From: Pontibacillus salipaludis
GTDB lineage: Bacteria > Bacillota > Bacilli > Bacillales > BH030062
DNA length: 53,591 nucleotides
Assembly: GCF_014642405.1 (NCBI RefSeq)
Contig: NZ_BMIN01000025.1
Span: forward strand, 1-53,591
Direction of reading: 5' to 3'
Shown here: positions 28,428 to 37,581 of the stretch, piece by piece
Numbering within the stretch: position 1 is the first letter of the stretch
Layout of the letters: every line of letters starts with the position of its first letter
Program-made: the position numbers and the translations under genes
Notes under the pieces: model-generated
What the model was told of the DNA's origin: nothing
Databases searched by the model: none
The model's input: the letters and a program-made list of their open reading frames with translations, nothing else

Positions 28428-29434
28428 TGATCATCATCCTTATCCCAGTCCATATTTTGAACCGTTTCTTGTATAGCTTGATTCACCTCATGGTCGACCA
28501 TGTGACAAGCTTGTTTAATAGCGTTATATACTGCACGTGAATCAGAAGATCCATGAGCTTTAATAACAGGTGCGGCAAGACCAAATAATCCAGCTCCGCC
28601 ATATTCAGAATAATCTAACTTACTCTTCAACCCACGTAGATTTTCCTTAGCCATACTAGCAGCCAACTTAGTCTTCCAATTTGTCATAAATGTATCTTTA
28701 ATCATGGCAAACATCGACATCGCTGTACCTTCTATTGTCTTAAGGGTTACATTACCCGTAAAGCCATCCGCTACAACAACATCCGCTACACCATTCAGTA
28801 AGTCACGTGCTTCCACATTTCCTACAAAATTAATTGGAGCGCCTTGCAATTTCTTGAATGTCTTCTTAACAAGATCATTCCCTTTTCCATCTTCTGTACC
28901 AACATTTAAAAGACCAACCCTAGGAGAAGTTATGCCACGGACTTGTTCTGCATAAACAGATCCCATTACCGCGTATTGTACTAGGTGGTTTGGTTTTGCA
29001 TCAACATTAGCCCCAACGTCTAATAGTAAAAAACCTTTTCCGTCCACTGTAGGTAGCGTTGGACTAAGCGCAGGGCGTTCAATTCCCTCAATTCGTCCAA
29101 CAACAAACAAACCTGCACTCATAAGCGCCCCTGTGTTGCCTGCAGAGACACAAGCATCTGCTCGTCCTTCTTTAACTTCTTTAGCCATTAAAACCATTGA
29201 AGCATTTTTCTTACGGCGAACCGCACGCACGGGTTCATCTTCTGAAGTAATCATCTCATCTGTATGTATGACCTTAATGGCTGAATAATCCTCGCTCATG
29301 TGTGAACGAATCTTGTCCTCCTGGCCAAATAAGGTAATCTCTAGATTTTCTATATTTTTTACCGCTTCTATTGCGCCTAATACGATTTCTTTAGGAGCAT
29401 GGTCTCCTCCCATTGCATCGACTGCTAATCTCAT
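28424..29434 (-). CDS. plsX: Phosphate acyltransferase PlsX
   Basis: PlsX makes acyl-phosphate from acyl-ACP for phospholipid synthesis. The 336-residue protein has the N-terminal [15 protein letters not shown], then [31 protein letters not shown] and [17 protein letters not shown]. It lies between fapR (two bases) and fabD (four-base overlap) and is under the FapR-controlled promoter. Confidence 0.98.
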   Translation of the reverse strand: MRLAVDAMGGDHAPKEIVLGAIEAVKNIENLEITLFGQEDKIRSHMSEDYSAIKVIHTDEMITSEDEPVRAVRRKKNASMVLMAKEVKEGRADACVSAGNTGALMSAGLFVVGRIEGIERPALSPTLPTVDGKGFLLLDVGANVDAKPNHLVQYAVMGSVYAEQVRGITSPRVGLLNVGTEDGKGNDLVKKTFKKLQGAPINFVGNVEARDLLNGVADVVVADGFTGNVTLKTIEGTAMSMFAMIKDTFMTNWKTKLAASMAKENLRGLKSKLDYSEYGGAGLFGLAAPVIKAHGSSDSRAVYNAIKQACHMVDHEVNQAIQETVQNMDWDKDDDQ

Positions 29435-29436
29435 GG

Positions 29437-30012
29437 TTAGGCCTCTCCTTTTTCATCATTTGAACGAAACATAACAAAGACTCCTGAAAATACAGTCTCT
29501 TGGTCAACCACGCTTTCTACTTCTACGATGGTTCGACCCTTGTCATCATTTCCTTTAACTTGCGCCTTTGCCACAACACGTTCCCCTTCTTTTACTTGCC
29601 GCGTAAACCGGATTTCAGATTTAGCTGTTAGAGCAAGTTCATCGTTAATAACAGCCACAGCCAAAGAGTTCGCCTGTGCAAACAGGTGATGACCTCTGGC
29701 AATTCTATTACGAGAAAATACGTGTTCATCTTTTATATCTAATATCGAGATTGCTTTATGATCTAACTCCAAATCAACAACTTCCCCAATAACCTCCTCT
29801 AGAGGCAGGGCTTTAACTGTTTCATTCCATTGGTAGGTAGCGACCGACTTAATTCGTTCACGAAGCTCAGGAATTGATAGTTCCATTCGATCTAGACGAA
29901 TCGTTTGGATACTAACTCCATATTTCTTGGCTAATTCCTCATCTGTAATGAACGGAGTCTGCTCAATCGTTTCCTTGAGACGCTGCTGACGCTCTTTCTT
30001 CGATAACTTCAT
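29437..30012 (-). CDS. fapR: Malonyl-CoA-responsive repressor FapR
   Basis: FapR represses fatty acid and phospholipid synthesis genes and is released by malonyl-CoA. The 191-residue protein has an N-terminal DeoR-like helix-turn-helix ([20 protein letters not shown], about residues 18-37). A C-terminal hot-dog domain (about 90-185) contains [18 protein letters not shown] and [17 protein letters not shown]. It is first in its operon and sits directly behind its own operator, so it autoregulates. Confidence 0.97.
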   Translation of the reverse strand: MKLSKKERQQRLKETIEQTPFITDEELAKKYGVSIQTIRLDRMELSIPELRERIKSVATYQWNETVKALPLEEVIGEVVDLELDHKAISILDIKDEHVFSRNRIARGHHLFAQANSLAVAVINDELALTAKSEIRFTRQVKEGERVVAKAQVKGNDDKGRTIVEVESVVDQETVFSGVFVMFRSNDEKGEA

Positions 30013-30029
30013 CTATACACACCGTCCAA

Positions 30030-30046
30030 TTATGACTAGGTACTAA
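30030..30046 (-). promoter_or_regulatory. FapR operator
   Basis: On the minus strand TTAGTACCTAGTCATAA, a close match to the known 17-bp FapR site. It lies a few bases downstream of the -10 box, covering the start of transcription of fapR-plsX-fabD-fabG. Confidence 0.88.
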
Positions 30047-30050
30047 TAGT

Positions 30051-30079
30051 AATATATAATACCTCCCTATCTTATGCAA
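30051..30079 (-). promoter_or_regulatory. SigA promoter of the fapR operon
   Basis: On the minus strand TTGCAT (30074-30079) and TATATT (30051-30056) with a 17-base spacer, followed immediately by the FapR operator. Confidence 0.75.
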
Positions 30080-30090
30080 GGATTGTTTCT

Positions 30091-32136
30091 TTAATCCAAA
30101 ACTTCTCCTTTTAAAATAGGGTCATTCATTAAGAGGTTAAAGAGCGGTTGAAGGGATGGGTCTTCCTTAAAATGATCTTCTTCAATCATCTTCTGCGCAT
30201 CTTGACGAGCCGTTTCTAAAGCTCGATAATCGTGCACCATATCTGCAACCTTAAATTCTGGGACGCCACTTTGCTTTCTTCCAAAGAAATCGCCAGGACC
30301 ACGAAGTTTAAGGTCATGTTCAGACAATTCAAATCCATTTGTGGTTTCACTCATGATCCTCATCCGCTCTTTGCCTACATCTCCTTTTGGATCAGCTAGT
30401 AAAATACAATAACTTTGATGACTCCCTCTTCCTACACGACCTCTTAACTGATGAAGCTGGGATAAACCAAAACGATCAGCATCGTATATAAGCATGACCG
30501 TTGCATTGGGAACGTTCACACCCACCTCAACAACCGTTGTGGATACCAGTACTTGCACCTCGTTATTAGCATACTGCTTCATCACTTCATCTTTTTCCTC
30601 AGATGTTAAGCGACCGTGCATCAACCCCACTTTTATAGACGAAGGGAAATAAGCAGTAAGTTGATGATAAGTATCCACTGCATTCTGTATGTCAAGCTTG
30701 TCAGATTCTTCAATTAGCGGGCTAATCACATAAGCCTGACGCCCCTCTTCAACTTCATTTTGGATAAATGTTAAAACACGATCTAACATTTGTTCTTTCA
30801 CCCAATAAGTCTCAACAGCTTTACGCCCAGCTGGCATTTCATCAATTACAGAAACATCCATGTCTCCAAATGCTGTAATAGCAAGAGTTCTAGGGATGGG
30901 TGTAGCGGTCATAAAGAGCACATCAGGCATCAAGCCTTTATCACGAAGTGTCCGGCGTTGCTCTACACCAAAACGGTGCTGTTCATCAATAATGGCTAAT
31001 CCAAGATCATTAAAAATGACTTCGTCTTGTATTAATGCATGTGTTCCAATGATAATATCCGCCTCATGGTTCGCAATTTTTTCTACGACTTCTTTACGCT
31101 GTTTCCCTTTAACGCTACCTGTCAGAAGTACAACCTCAGCCTTATCTCCAAACAGCTCTTGCAACGATTCATGATGTTGTTCTGCAAGGATTTCTGTAGG
31201 GACCATTAGAGAACCTTGTTTGCCTGAGGTAATGGTTGCATATAAAGCTATAGCTGCTACCGCAGTTTTTCCAGATCCCACATCGCCCTGAAGCAAACGA
31301 TTCATTCGATAGGGGGAGCTCATATCTTTCAAGATTTCTTTTAGACTTTTAGATTGAGCCCCTGTCAACTGGAAAGGTAAATCATTTGTAAATTGAGTAA
31401 CCGACTCTTTATCAAAGCTTTGAGCATTACCCGTTGTCGCTTCTCGTTTGATTTTTCGTAAGAGCTGCATTTTTAATTGGAATAATAAGAACTCTTCATA
31501 TATAAAGCGACGCTTCGCATGTTTTAATACGACCCGGCTTTCCGGGAAATGCATCCCATATAATGCCTTGGATCGCTCGGGTAACTTATAAGCTTCCAAA
31601 AAGGAAGGAGGTAAGACCTCTTCTATGTAAGAACCATATTGATCTACGGCCGTTCTCATCCACTTTTTAAACGTTGGCATTTTCATATTCCCTTTTAACG
31701 AATAGACGGGTTGGATTGGGGTGTTCGATTTAGCTCTCCCTTTATAATAATGACTCACCGTAATCTGCAAACGATGTTGGTCCCATTTCCCTGTAACAGT
31801 TACCGTATCACCTGGCTGAAGCTGTTTCTTAGCAAAAGCACGATTAAACATAACTGCTTTCACCGCGAACTGTTCCACTTGTAACGTAATGGTTAAGCGT
31901 GATTTCTTCTTTCCAAAAAAGGTGAGGGAAGGTTCACCTACGACCTCCCCTTCAATAGTAGCTTTTTCATCGTGTACAAGTTCGGTCAACGGCTTTACCT
32001 CGTGAACATCATAACGGAAAGGAAAATAAAAAAGGAAGTCTTCTATCGTAACTATTCCCATCTCATTTAGCGTTTCTCCAGTTTTCTCGCCAACTCCTGA
32101 CAATTGTAAAACCGATTGTTGTAGCACTTGTCTCAC
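30091..32136 (-). CDS. recG: ATP-dependent DNA helicase RecG
   Basis: RecG remodels stalled forks and Holliday junctions. The 681-residue protein has the N-terminal wedge/OB domain (about 50-160), Walker A LQGDVGSGKTA near residue 285 and the DEQH box in AIIDEQHRFGVEQR. The family motifs FMTATPIPRTL, STTVVEVGVNVPNA and QLRGRVGRG follow, with the C-terminal block LRGPGDFFGRKQSG. It overlaps sdaAA by four bases and is followed by the fapR operon, the B. subtilis arrangement. Confidence 0.98.
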   Translation of the reverse strand: MRQVLQQSVLQLSGVGEKTGETLNEMGIVTIEDFLFYFPFRYDVHEVKPLTELVHDEKATIEGEVVGEPSLTFFGKKKSRLTITLQVEQFAVKAVMFNRAFAKKQLQPGDTVTVTGKWDQHRLQITVSHYYKGRAKSNTPIQPVYSLKGNMKMPTFKKWMRTAVDQYGSYIEEVLPPSFLEAYKLPERSKALYGMHFPESRVVLKHAKRRFIYEEFLLFQLKMQLLRKIKREATTGNAQSFDKESVTQFTNDLPFQLTGAQSKSLKEILKDMSSPYRMNRLLQGDVGSGKTAVAAIALYATITSGKQGSLMVPTEILAEQHHESLQELFGDKAEVVLLTGSVKGKQRKEVVEKIANHEADIIIGTHALIQDEVIFNDLGLAIIDEQHRFGVEQRRTLRDKGLMPDVLFMTATPIPRTLAITAFGDMDVSVIDEMPAGRKAVETYWVKEQMLDRVLTFIQNEVEEGRQAYVISPLIEESDKLDIQNAVDTYHQLTAYFPSSIKVGLMHGRLTSEEKDEVMKQYANNEVQVLVSTTVVEVGVNVPNATVMLIYDADRFGLSQLHQLRGRVGRGSHQSYCILLADPKGDVGKERMRIMSETTNGFELSEHDLKLRGPGDFFGRKQSGVPEFKVADMVHDYRALETARQDAQKMIEEDHFKEDPSLQPLFNLLMNDPILKGEVLD

Positions 32137-33026
32137 TCACTTTTTAAATTTATTCCATACACTTTCGCTTCTAACTCCCGTCCTGTTGGTGTAGCCGCTA
32201 AACCACCTTGGGCTGTTTCTCTAAGAGCCACAGGCATCGTTTGACCAATTTTGTACATAGCATCAATGACTTCATCACATGGAATGCGACTTGTCACACC
32301 AGCAAGAGCCATGTCTGCTGCAACAACTGCGTTAGAAGCTCCCATCGCATTCCGTTTCACACAAGGAACCTCCACAAGGCCAGCTACAGGATCACATACT
32401 AACCCTAGCATATTTTTAAGTGTAATCGCCATTGCTTCAGCTGATTGAGCAGGTGTACCACCAGCCATTTCTACAATCGCAGCAGCCGCCATACCTGCAG
32501 CCGATCCTACTTCTGCCTGACAGCCTCCAGCAGCACCTGAGATGGATGCATTATTCGCAACGACAAACCCAAACGCGCCTGAAGTAAATAAATACCTTAC
32601 CATTTGCTCGCGTGTAGGGTTTAATTGGTTCTTTACAGCAAATAGTGTTCCAGGGACACATCCAGCACTCCCTGCTGTTGGTGTAGCACAAATCGTTCCC
32701 ATAGCCGCGTTTACTTCATTGGTAGCCACTGCTTTACTTACAGCATCCATTAACAGGTTCCCGGAAAGTGGCGTGTGGTTTTTCATATAATTTTGAATGA
32801 GTACAGCGTCTCCTCCTGTTAAACCAGAATGAGACTTAACTCCTTGCAATCCTTCCTCAACCGCGTTTTCCATAACCTTTAGGTTTTCTTCCATTTGTCC
32901 AAAAACCTCTTCACGAGATCGTTCACGAACCGCCATCTCTTGACGAATCATTAACTCAGAAATAGAAACTCCTTCACTTTCACATCGTTCTACTAACTCC
33001 GCTACGTTCCGAAATAAGATTTTCAT
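32133..33026 (-). CDS. sdaAA: L-serine dehydratase, iron-sulfur-dependent, alpha chain
   Basis: With SdaAB this converts L-serine to pyruvate and ammonia, using a 4Fe-4S cluster. The 297-residue protein has the cysteines expected for the cluster and its surroundings: C113, C123, C169, C211 and C222, in GTICATPTAGSAGCVPG, GGCQAEVG, LVCDPVAG and VPCVKRNAMG. The ATG follows GGGGAGGAATCATAT. It follows sdaAB by 22 bases and overlaps recG. Confidence 0.97.
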   Translation of the reverse strand: MKILFRNVAELVERCESEGVSISELMIRQEMAVRERSREEVFGQMEENLKVMENAVEEGLQGVKSHSGLTGGDAVLIQNYMKNHTPLSGNLLMDAVSKAVATNEVNAAMGTICATPTAGSAGCVPGTLFAVKNQLNPTREQMVRYLFTSGAFGFVVANNASISGAAGGCQAEVGSAAGMAAAAIVEMAGGTPAQSAEAMAITLKNMLGLVCDPVAGLVEVPCVKRNAMGASNAVVAADMALAGVTSRIPCDEVIDAMYKIGQTMPVALRETAQGGLAATPTGRELEAKVYGINLKSE

Positions 33027-33048
33027 ATATGATTCCTCCCCTAGTCTG

Positions 33049-33711
33049 TTAATCTACAACTTTCGCTACTTGCAAGATATGATCACAACTTTCAAGTTCT
33101 CTTAAAAGATCATCACTAACATTTTGGTCAACTTCAATAACCATAAGGGCTTCTTTGCCCATTTCTTTTCTCGAAACTTCCATATGCCCAATATTTATCT
33201 CATGCTTCGCAAGCGTTTGAGTGACAGAGGCAATAGAACCAAATCGGTCGTTATGCATAACCAAAATAGCGGGATGATTCCCGGAAAGACGTAACTCAAA
33301 CCCATTGAGTTCAGTAATTTCAGCTTTTCCTCCACCAATTGATATCCCGACTAACTCTAGATCACCATCCTCATCCCCGATCCTTACACGAGCTGTGTTG
33401 GGATGGTCTGTGTGGGCATCTTCCTCTTCAAACTGAACCTTAATTCCTTTTTCTTTCGCCAAATCCAGAGATGTGCTAATTCTTGTATCCCACGTTTCAA
33501 AGTCAAGCACACCACCTACAATAGCAACATCTGTACCATGGCCTTTATAAGTCTTCGCAAATGACCCATATAAGTGGACGGTTACCCATTTAGGCTCACG
33601 ACCAAATAACGTTCGCGCTACTCTCCCTATACGGGCAGCACCTGCTGTATGCGAACTAGACGGCCCAATCATGACCGGACCAATAATATCAAAAACAGAT
33701 TTAAACTTCAC
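33049..33711 (-). CDS. sdaAB: L-serine dehydratase, iron-sulfur-dependent, beta chain
   Basis: The partner of SdaAA. A GTG start (33709-33711) with GGTGG five bases upstream gives 220 residues, the B. subtilis length, beginning VKFKSVFDIIGPV (first residue Met in vivo). An ATG seven codons upstream has no good ribosome binding site. The substrate/cluster motif GPSSSHTAGAARIGR is near residue 15. A C-terminal ACT domain begins about residue 145 (HPAILVMHNDRFGSIASV). Confidence 0.96.
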   Translation of the reverse strand: MKFKSVFDIIGPVMIGPSSSHTAGAARIGRVARTLFGREPKWVTVHLYGSFAKTYKGHGTDVAIVGGVLDFETWDTRISTSLDLAKEKGIKVQFEEEDAHTDHPNTARVRIGDEDGDLELVGISIGGGKAEITELNGFELRLSGNHPAILVMHNDRFGSIASVTQTLAKHEINIGHMEVSRKEMGKEALMVIEVDQNVSDDLLRELESCDHILQVAKVVD

Positions 33712-33851
33712 TGTTACCACCATCCTATTCATATAAAATGATCATCTATTTCCTTTATACACGTAATTGTAAGCGCATTCAACAAGTAAGAGTGTTTTAG
33801 ATCAACTCTTTTATTATAACAAAAATAAAGAAAAACGAGTATGAAGAGTAG

Positions 33852-33880
33852 TTGATAAAATTCACAGACTTCCCTATAAT
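33852..33880 (+). promoter_or_regulatory. Candidate SigA promoter for the plus-strand permease
   Basis: TTGATA (33852-33857) and a consensus TATAAT (33875-33880) with a 17-base spacer, 67 bases before the permease start. Confidence 0.75.
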
Positions 33881-33891
33881 AAAACTTTGTG

Positions 33892-33910
33892 GATTATGTT
33901 CGGCATAATC
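33892..33910. promoter_or_regulatory. Perfect dyad in the permease leader
   Basis: GATTATG and CATAATC flank TTCGG, a perfect 7-bp inverted repeat centred about 15 bases after the expected transcription start. It could be an operator or an RNA hairpin. The GTTCGG core resembles one half of a PurR box, but the second box is not evident. Confidence 0.5.
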
Positions 33911-33946
33911 GGGTGGGAGAGGGCAACTTTATATTGAGGGTTTTAT

Positions 33947-35224
33947 ATGAAGCACCATAACCCTGATTCACAAGGAGCAAAGACATCCCTGAAAACGGAG
34001 ATGATGGCAGGTTTAATCGGGTATTTAACGACTGTCTACATTGTAGCAGTTAATGGCTCGATTTTAAGCGAAGCCGGTATCAGCTACCAAGCTGGTATGA
34101 TCGCTACCATATTGGCTAGCTTTGTGGGGTGCTTATTAATAGGTTTTTGGGCCAACGCTCCTATGGTATTAATACCAGGAATGGGCGTTAACGCCTTGTT
34201 TGCCTATTCAATTGTGCAAGGTGGCGGGCTCACTTTCGAGGAAGGATTGGGAGTTGTTCTAGTATCGTCAATCCTTTTTATCATTATTGCCCTAACCAAA
34301 CTAGGTTCATGGCTCCAAGAAGCTATACCTGACTCGTTAAAGCACGCTATTACGGTAGGATTGGGTTTGTTTCTTACGTTTATCGGCCTTGAAAAAGGCG
34401 GCTTGATTACTCGAGGTGAACATTCATTGATTGAATTGGGTCATTTCACTTCCCCAACCGTGCTCGTTAGTTTACTTACTTTGGCGGTAGGTATATTCCT
34501 ATTCATCAAAAATGTCCCTGGCCATTTTCTCTTAACCATGGGAACTGGAACAGTCTTAGCCTATCTGTTCGGGATTTTAGATGGAGGCACAACAAACATT
34601 GCTCTAGATGCACAATGGATTTTCATCCCATCTTTCAGTGCAGTAGACGAACTGGCCTTTTGGCTAGGTGTATTTCCGTTAACGATCGTACTCGTCTTTG
34701 AGAACATGGGTCTCATTAACGGACAGCTATCGATGGTGGGAGATATGAGTAAATTTAAGCGTTCATTCCAATCCACAGCTTTTTCAAGCCTAACATGCGC
34801 TTTTTTCGGCACATCACCAACTGTGTCATCAGCAGAAAGCGCAGCAACGATTGCCTCAAATGGTCGATCCGGTAAAGCAGCCATCACGACAGGCGTATTG
34901 TTTTTGCTCACCCTTGGACTAATCCCGTTTATATCATGGATCCCTTCCATGGCGATTAGCCCTATATTGATTATTGTAGGGGCCCTTATGGTACAGAATG
35001 TTCGCCATATTGCCTTTGACGATTTATCAGAAGCAATGCCTGCTTTCTTAATCATTGTAATGATTCCTTTCACAAACAGCATTGCTGACGGAATGGCCTT
35101 TGGATTCATCGCTTACCCAATTGTTCAAATGGCAAGCGGTCAAAAAAACAAAGTTACCCTTCCTGTTATGGTTATCGCGGGTATGTTTCTAACTGAATTC
35201 ATCATTAAAGCATTAGGGTTGTAA
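33947..35224 (+). CDS. NCS2 (AzgA-type) purine permease
   Basis: A 425-residue membrane protein with about 12-14 hydrophobic segments. It has the AzgA-branch signatures VLIPGMGVNALFAYS near residue 76 and GTSPTVSSAESAATIASNGR near residue 288. The family imports hypoxanthine, guanine or adenine by proton symport. Its second signature differs from that of the other permease in this window, so the substrate may differ; PbuO-like is possible. It is a single plus-strand gene inserted between sdaAB and fakA, which are neighbours in B. subtilis. It has its own promoter and a strong terminator. I see no purine riboswitch in its leader. Confidence 0.9.
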   Translation: MKHHNPDSQGAKTSLKTEMMAGLIGYLTTVYIVAVNGSILSEAGISYQAGMIATILASFVGCLLIGFWANAPMVLIPGMGVNALFAYSIVQGGGLTFEEGLGVVLVSSILFIIIALTKLGSWLQEAIPDSLKHAITVGLGLFLTFIGLEKGGLITRGEHSLIELGHFTSPTVLVSLLTLAVGIFLFIKNVPGHFLLTMGTGTVLAYLFGILDGGTTNIALDAQWIFIPSFSAVDELAFWLGVFPLTIVLVFENMGLINGQLSMVGDMSKFKRSFQSTAFSSLTCAFFGTSPTVSSAESAATIASNGRSGKAAITTGVLFLLTLGLIPFISWIPSMAISPILIIVGALMVQNVRHIAFDDLSEAMPAFLIIVMIPFTNSIADGMAFGFIAYPIVQMASGQKNKVTLPVMVIAGMFLTEFIIKALGL

Positions 35225-35247
35225 CCCTATCCTTTCAGATGTAAATT

Positions 35248-35280
35248 AGAGCATTGGACTGTTATACAGTCCAATGCTCT
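35248..35280 (+). terminator. Terminator of the plus-strand permease
   Basis: AGAGCATTGGACTGT pairs perfectly with ACAGTCCAATGCTCT around a three-base loop and is followed by TTTTTG. Confidence 0.95.
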
Positions 35281-35360
35281 TTTTGTATGTAGATTTGGAT
35301 TGAAGACAATGTCTATTTGCTACGAATGGAGAATTGCTCCCGCCAATTTTAATGGAGCGT

Positions 35361-35413
35361 AAGGTGGACCTGGAAATCACTCGCTTTCCGCGGGCGAGCT
35401 GACGAGCTTCCTC
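35361..35413 (+). repeat. Truncated palindromic repeat (same family as copies A and B)
   Basis: AAGGTGGACCTGGAAATCA, then CTCGCTTTCCGCGGGCGAGC and ACGAGCTTCCTC, match the first half of the reverse complement of copy B. The second half is missing, so the palindrome cannot form. Confidence 0.78.
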
Positions 35414-35438
35414 ATTAACCTATAACAAATGAATAAGA

Positions 35439-35494
35439 AAAGCAGTTCAATCAAGGGGGACAAGCTTCTTTGTCCTCCAAAATTGAACTGCTTT
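35439..35494 (-). terminator. asp23-fakA terminator
   Basis: AAAGCAGTTCAAT pairs with ATTGAACTGCTTT, with an inner GGGGGACAA/TTTGTCCTCC stem. On the minus strand it ends in CTTTTCTTATTC, just after the fakA stop. Confidence 0.85.
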
Positions 35495-35510
35495 CGTTGC
35501 TTCCACCTTA

Positions 35511-37181
35511 CTATTCCACTGAAAAAATAAAGGAATAGATTGGCTGGTTGCCTTTATGAACTTCTACTTCTAGGTCTTCATAGTTTTCTTCTAAGAAGCT
35601 TTCAAGAGCCTCAACTTCTTCTGTCGTAGCATCTTCACCCTGAAGAATAGTTAAGATTTCATCTTCTTCTTCATCAATCATATCTTGAAGAAGTTGCTTA
35701 GCTGCTTCAAGTTTATCTTGATGAGTAGAAGAAATGCTACTTTCTAGAATACCCATGAAATTACCTTTTTCAATCGTCATTCCATCAATTTGAGTGTCAC
35801 GTACAGCATATGTTAGCTGACCTGTCTTTACAGCTGCAGCTGCTTCTTTCATACCTTCCTGATTCTCTTCAACCGATTGTTCAGGGTGGAATGAAAGTAG
35901 TGCACTCATACCTTGAGGGACTGTCTTTGTAGGAACCACAACAACGTGATCCTCAGCTAAGTCTGCAGCTTGTTCAGCAGCCATGACTATATTTTTATTA
36001 TTTGGCAATACGATAATTTGCTTCGCATTCGCTTCCTGAATTGCATTAGTAATGTCCTGAGTACTTGGATTCATCGTTTGCCCGCCTTCGATTACGACTG
36101 TAGCTCCAAGGCTTTCAAACATCTCTTTAATGCCACTTCCCATTGCAACAGTTACAATAGCAAATTCAGCTTTTTCTTTCTTTGCGGGCTTTTCTTTCTT
36201 CTGTTCGCCTACAATGGATGTGTGTTGTTCACGCATATTTTCAATCTTCATATTCACTAGACTACCATAGCGCTGACCTAGTGTTAGCGCTTTACCAGGC
36301 GTCTCAGCATGTACGTGCACTTTAATGAGCTCGTCGTCTGATACGACAAGTAAAGAATCTCCAAGCTCACTAAGGTCCTCTCTAAAAGCATCTTCATCAT
36401 ATGGGTTTTGAGCTAGTTTATCTTCTTCGAACTTCACCATGAATTCTGTACAGTATCCAAACTCTATTTCATCGGTGCTCATGAAGTCTTGAGCGAGTTT
36501 ATGGTGTTCAGCATTAACCATATCATCCATACTTGGACCGGCTTCATTCGTAGCAGGTAACTCTTCGCCTTTTAAGTTAGCCAAGAACCCTTCATAAATT
36601 GTTACAAGACCTTGACCCCCACTATCAACCACTCCTACCTCTTTTAGGACTGGTAGCAGTTCTGGAGTGCGTTTCAATGATGATTTTGCATTCTTTATCA
36701 TTTCTTCCATGAAAACAACAATATCTTCTTCCTGGTCAGCAATCTTGTTAGCAGCTTCAGCGGAATCTTTAGCCACAGTAAGAATTGTGCCTTCAACAGG
36801 TTTCATTACTGCTTTATAGGCAGTTTTAACACCCTGGTTCATTGCCTCAGCAAAATCAGTTGTTGTAATCGTTTCTTTATCCTCAATAGCCTTTGAGAAA
36901 CCTCTAAAGAGTTGTGATAGGATTACACCTGAATTACCGCGCGCCCCCATCAACAACCCCTTAGCTAAGCTTTTAGCTACTTCACCTACGTGGTCTGCTT
37001 GTACATTTCTTACTTCATTCGCTCCTGATGTCATTGATAAATTCATATTCGTACCTGTATCACCGTCTGGAACAGGGAATACATTAAGAGCGTCGATCAT
37101 ATTCGCATTGTTTGTTAAATGGTTTGCTCCTGCGAGCACCATTTGCGCAAACGTTGCTCCATCTAACGTCCTTATCGTCAC
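35511..37181 (-). CDS. fakA: Fatty acid kinase FakA (YloV)
   Basis: FakA phosphorylates fatty acids bound to FakB proteins so they can enter phospholipid synthesis. A GTG start (37179-37181) with AAGGAGG eight bases upstream gives 556 residues beginning with the usual TIRTLDGATFAQMVLAGA. The N-terminal Dak2-type kinase domain has NVFPVPDGDTGTNMNLSMTS and GARGNSGVILSQLFRGF. A middle Cys-less linker and the C-terminal DegV-like domain follow (IIVLPNNKNIVMAAEQAA, VVPTKTVPQGMSALLSF). It follows asp23 in a two-gene operon, as yloUV does in B. subtilis. Confidence 0.96.
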   Translation of the reverse strand: MTIRTLDGATFAQMVLAGANHLTNNANMIDALNVFPVPDGDTGTNMNLSMTSGANEVRNVQADHVGEVAKSLAKGLLMGARGNSGVILSQLFRGFSKAIEDKETITTTDFAEAMNQGVKTAYKAVMKPVEGTILTVAKDSAEAANKIADQEEDIVVFMEEMIKNAKSSLKRTPELLPVLKEVGVVDSGGQGLVTIYEGFLANLKGEELPATNEAGPSMDDMVNAEHHKLAQDFMSTDEIEFGYCTEFMVKFEEDKLAQNPYDEDAFREDLSELGDSLLVVSDDELIKVHVHAETPGKALTLGQRYGSLVNMKIENMREQHTSIVGEQKKEKPAKKEKAEFAIVTVAMGSGIKEMFESLGATVVIEGGQTMNPSTQDITNAIQEANAKQIIVLPNNKNIVMAAEQAADLAEDHVVVVPTKTVPQGMSALLSFHPEQSVEENQEGMKEAAAAVKTGQLTYAVRDTQIDGMTIEKGNFMGILESSISSTHQDKLEAAKQLLQDMIDEEEDEILTILQGEDATTEEVEALESFLEENYEDLEVEVHKGNQPIYSFIFSVE

Positions 37182-37218
37182 TCCGACTTCCTCCTTCGTC
37201 ATCCACTAACTTGTCTGA

Positions 37219-37581
37219 TTAATCATTTGACACACGTACACCCTGAACATAAATATTCACAGAGTCTACGGACAAGCCAACTGTTTTATTTAATGTATAC
37301 TTCACTTGTGATTGTACATTAGAGGCAACCTCCGAGATCTTCGTCCCATAGCTTACGATAATATACATATCAATATGTGTTTCTTCTTCTTCTTGACGGA
37401 CAATGACGCCGCGTGCGAAATTCTCTTTACGCAATATTTCCGTAAGACCGTCTTTGATTTGATTTTTTGAGGCCATACCTACAATTCCGTAGCATTCTAC
37501 AGCTGCACCGCCAGCTACAGTTGCAATCACTTCATTCGTAATGGTTACGTGACCAAAGTTCGTATTTAAATCAATGGACAT
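37219..37581 (-). CDS. yloU: Asp23/YloU family protein
   Basis: A 120-residue protein of the alkaline-shock-protein 23 family, often linked to envelope stress. The ATG at 37579-37581 follows AGGAGGATCCAAT; in-frame ATGs upstream are not conserved. The motifs GHVTITNEVIATVAGGAAVECYGIVG and YIIVSYGTKISEVASNVQ are clear. It precedes fakA by 37 bases. No membrane segment is present, so any membrane location would need a partner. Confidence 0.94.
   Translation of the reverse strand: MSIDLNTNFGHVTITNEVIATVAGGAAVECYGIVGMASKNQIKDGLTEILRKENFARGVIVRQEEEETHIDMYIIVSYGTKISEVASNVQSQVKYTLNKTVGLSVDSVNIYVQGVRVSND

Noticed and set aside
34561-35109. 182-codon minus-strand frame inside the plus-strand permease
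   Set aside because: It is the antisense of a gene with clear NCS2 motifs and has no ribosome binding site or recognisable motif.
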